The notes under the pieces: model-generated
What the model was told of the DNA's origin: nothing
What the model saw: only the letters and a program-made list of their open reading frames with translations
Databases searched by the model: none
Position numbers and translations under genes: made by a program
Assembly (NCBI GenBank): GCA_047623555.1
Contig: JBLHMP010000004.1
Span: 1 to 64,000, forward strand
Direction of reading: 5' to 3'
From: NORP181 sp047623555
Lineage (GTDB): Bacteria; Pseudomonadota; Alphaproteobacteria; Rhodobacterales; Rhodobacteraceae
DNA: 64,000 bases
Shown here: piece by piece, positions 61,588-64,000 of the stretch
Layout: the number at the start of each line of letters is the position of its first letter
How positions within the stretch are numbered: position 1 is the first letter of the stretch

Positions 61588-64000
61588 TTACTCGTCCACC
61601 TCCGCATCCAGGAGTTCCATATTCAGGCCAAGGCCACGGACTTCTTTGACCAGAACGTTAAACGATTCTGGTACGCCAGCCTCGAAATTATCCTCGCCTT
61701 TGACGATGCTTTCATAGACTTTCGTCCGGCCGCTCACGTCGTCCGATTTCACGGTCAGCATTTCCTGCAAGGTATAGGCCGCGCCGTACGCTTCCAGCGC
61801 CCAGACTTCCATTTCCCCGAACCTCTGGCCACCAAACTGCGCTTTACCACCCAACGGTTGCTGGGTCACAAGGCTGTAAGGCCCGGTCGAGCGCGCGTGG
61901 ATTTTGTCATCCACAAGGTGATGCAGTTTCAGCAGGTATTTGACGCCAACAGTTACAGGACGCGCGAATTGCTCGCCTGTCCGTCCGTCAAACAGCACCG
62001 ACTGACCGGATGTATCAAACCCAGCGCGGGTCAGCGCATCGTTGACATCATTCTCTTTGGCGCCGTCAAACACCGGCGTTGCTATTGGCACACCGTTGAT
62101 CACGTTGCCAGCAGCCTCGATCAGCGTTGCCTCGCCCATGTCTTTGATGCCTTCTTCATAGACATCTTCGCCATAGGCATTTTTCATCGCGTCACGCACC
62201 GGTGTCAGGTCACCCGACCGACGATACGCACCCAGTGCCTCGTCGATGTGCATGCCCAAACCGCGTGCAGCCCAGCCCATGTGGGTTTCCAAAATCTGAC
62301 CAACGTTCATACGCGATGGCACGCCCAGCGGGTTCAGACAGAAATCAACCGGAGTACCATCCTCAAGGAACGGCATGTCCTCCATCGGAACAACCTTGGA
62401 AATCACACCTTTGTTGCCGTGCCGTCCGGCCATTTTGTCGCCCGGCTGCAGCTTACGCTTAACCGCGACGAACACTTTGACCATCTTCATCACGCCTGGA
62501 GGCAGATCATCGCCACGACGCACTTTTTCGACTTTATCCTCAAACCGCGCATCCAGCGTGTTTTTCTGGATACCATACTGTTCGTTCAGCGCCTCAACCG
62601 CCTGCGCATCGGACTCTTCGCCCAATGCCAGCTGCCACCACTGACCACGGGTCAGTGTCTCCAGCAACTCGTCAGTGATCTCGGACCCCGGCCTAACGCC
62701 TTTTGGACCTTTGACCGCAGTGCGACCCATGATCATTCCGTTCAGACGCGCATAGATATTGCGCTCCAGGATGGTCATTTCGTCGTCACGGTCACGGGCC
62801 AGACGTTCGACCTCTTCACGCTCAATCTGCAGGGCACGTTCGTCTTTTTCAACGCCGTGGCGGTTGAACACACGAACTTCTACCACTGTGCCGAAATCGC
62901 CCGGTTTCACACGCAACGAAGTATCGCGTACGTCGCTGGCTTTTTCACCAAAGATGGCGCGCAGCAGTTTTTCCTCGGGTGTCATCGGGCTTTCGCCTTT
63001 TGGCGTGATCTTACCCACCAGAATATCGCCCGGTTCTACGTCCGCACCGATGTAAACGATGCCAGCCTCGTCGAGGTTACGCAGCGCTTCTTCACCGACG
63101 TTCGGAATATCACGGGTGATTTCCTCTGGTCCAAGCTTGGTGTCACGTGCTGCGACTTCAAACTCTTCGATGTGAATCGAAGTAAACACGTCATCCTGAG
63201 AAATTCGCTCGGAAATCAGGATCGAGTCTTCATAGTTGTAGCCATTCCAAGGCATAAACGCGACGATCACGTTTTTACCCAAAGCCAGCTCGCCCATGTC
63301 CGTGGACGGACCATCGGCAATTACCTGAGCTTTTTGAACGTACTCACCCACCTTTACCAGCGGACGCTGGTTAATACAGGTGTTCTGATTGGACCGTTGG
63401 AATTTACGCATGCGGTAGATGTCTACCCCTGCGTCGCCCAGCTCAAGATCTTCGGTTGCCCGGATCACGATACGCTGCGCATCCACCTGGTCGACGATGC
63501 CGCCGCGTTTGGCCATATGGGCCGCGCCGGAATCTCGTGCCACAACTTCTTCGATGCCGGTGCCGACCAGCGGCGCCTCGGCCCGCAACAGCGGAACCGC
63601 CTGACGTTGCATGTTCGATCCCATCAGGGCCCGGTTCGCATCGTCATTTTCAAGGAATGGGATCAACGAAGCAGCCACAGAAACCAACTGTTTCGGGCTC
63701 ACGTCAATCAGGTCAACGTTTTCACGCTGTGACAGAGTATAGTCGCCGGATTTCCGTGTGCTGACCAAATCGTTCTTGAAGTTACCGTTTTCGTCCAGTG
63801 ACGCGTTGGCCTGTGCCACAGTGTGGCGCATTTCTTCGGTCGCCGACATGTAATGCACTTCGTCAGTCACATGGCCGTCTTTGACCACGCGATACGGCGT
63901 TTCGATAAAGCCATATTTGTTGACACGTGCAAAGGTTGCCAAGCTGTTGATCAGGCCAATATTCGGCCCCTCGGGCGTTTCAATCGGGCACATCCGGCCA
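61588..64000 (-). CDS. rpoB: RNA polymerase beta subunit, C-terminal 803 residues
   Basis: The reading frame enters from the right edge with GRMCPIETPEGPNIGLINSL, the third rifampicin-region cluster, and runs to the stop at 61588. QRSNQNTCINQRPLVKVGEY, DEAGIVYIGADVEPGDILVG, GDKMAGRHGNKGVISKVVPM and the C-terminal GGQRFGEMEVWALEAYGAAY are signatures of beta. The N-terminal about 570 residues and the upstream genes lie outside the window. The rifampicin core (clusters I and II) is not included and cannot be judged. Confidence 0.98.
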   Translation of the reverse strand, partial: GRMCPIETPEGPNIGLINSLATFARVNKYGFIETPYRVVKDGHVTDEVHYMSATEEMRHTVAQANASLDENGNFKNDLVSTRKSGDYTLSQRENVDLIDVSPKQLVSVAASLIPFLENDDANRALMGSNMQRQAVPLLRAEAPLVGTGIEEVVARDSGAAHMAKRGGIVDQVDAQRIVIRATEDLELGDAGVDIYRMRKFQRSNQNTCINQRPLVKVGEYVQKAQVIADGPSTDMGELALGKNVIVAFMPWNGYNYEDSILISERISQDDVFTSIHIEEFEVAARDTKLGPEEITRDIPNVGEEALRNLDEAGIVYIGADVEPGDILVGKITPKGESPMTPEEKLLRAIFGEKASDVRDTSLRVKPGDFGTVVEVRVFNRHGVEKDERALQIEREEVERLARDRDDEMTILERNIYARLNGMIMGRTAVKGPKGVRPGSEITDELLETLTRGQWWQLALGEESDAQAVEALNEQYGIQKNTLDARFEDKVEKVRRGDDLPPGVMKMVKVFVAVKRKLQPGDKMAGRHGNKGVISKVVPMEDMPFLEDGTPVDFCLNPLGVPSRMNVGQILETHMGWAARGLGMHIDEALGAYRRSGDLTPVRDAMKNAYGEDVYEEGIKDMGEATLIEAAGNVINGVPIATPVFDGAKENDVNDALTRAGFDTSGQSVLFDGRTGEQFARPVTVGVKYLLKLHHLVDDKIHARSTGPYSLVTQQPLGGKAQFGGQRFGEMEVWALEAYGAAYTLQEMLTVKSDDVSGRTKVYESIVKGEDNFEAGVPESFNVLVKEVRGLGLNMELLDAEVDE

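Noticed and set aside
61858..63732. A 624-codon open frame on the plus strand inside rpoB
   Set aside because: It is the antisense shadow of rpoB; its His- and Arg-rich translation has no domain pattern. The same holds for the 435-codon frame at 57203-58510 in rpoC, the 419-codon frame at 49475-50734 in tuf and the 381-codon frame at 37915-39060.

Overview
The window is a piece of an alphaproteobacterial chromosome, most likely from the Roseobacter group of Rhodobacteraceae. The evidence is a glutamate/aspartate bztABCD operon, an ATP12 gene, the gene order rpmH-rnpA-yidD-ttcA-yidC-MOSC-engB-argB, and the style of the ribosomal proteins. The moderate GC content and many single-lesion pseudogenes would fit a genus such as Octadecabacter, but that is only a guess. 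No ribosomal RNA, CRISPR array or intact insertion sequence was seen.

Layout. 1-3 kb: the start of a molybdenum hydroxylase (minus strand), a DUF819 membrane protein and a PLP-dependent lyase whose C-terminus is shifted at a G8 run. 3-4.7 kb: prophage debris (tape-measure fragment and broken integrase) beside tRNA-Arg(ACG). 4.7-8.3 kb: a minus-strand operon of TVP38-like protein, flavin disulphide oxidoreductase and sensor kinase. 8.5-18.3 kb: plus-strand rpmH, rnpA, yidD, a ttcA pseudogene, a GGDEF-EAL protein, yidC, a MOSC protein, engB, argB, a fatty acid hydroxylase-type protein, a ferredoxin-like protein and a SixA-type phosphatase. 18.4-28.7 kb (minus): bztABCD, then crcB, an rluA-type gene, a HAD phosphatase, the ATP12 gene, rarA and a DegP-type protease.

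28.8-64 kb is the rpoB-rpoC and str-S10-spc-alpha gene cluster, all on the minus strand. A plus-strand/minus-strand cargo of two PF11316-type transferases and an EamA transporter lies between rpoC and rpsL. The normally continuous ribosomal superoperon is broken at three places: rplW/rplB, rplP/rpmC and rpmD/rplO. At each break a convincing hairpin-plus-T terminator follows the upstream block, and foreign genes follow it. Two breaks hold one HEPN-like (Abi-type) gene each. The third holds a 3.8 kb island with three broken genes, a 2-hydroxychromene-2-carboxylate isomerase, an exported protein and a DUF1127 protein.

Two themes stand out. First, many accessory genes (integrase, ttcA, the RHH-domain gene, both HEPN-like genes) keep their reading frame along most or all of their length but carry in-frame TAG, TAA or TGA stops, as expected of recent decay by point mutation. 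Second, a dispersed palindrome built on GTAGGGTGGGTGAAACCC sits in the gaps rplQ/rpoA, rpsJ/tuf, rpoC/rpoB and after yidD, so it is placed within highly expressed transcription units.
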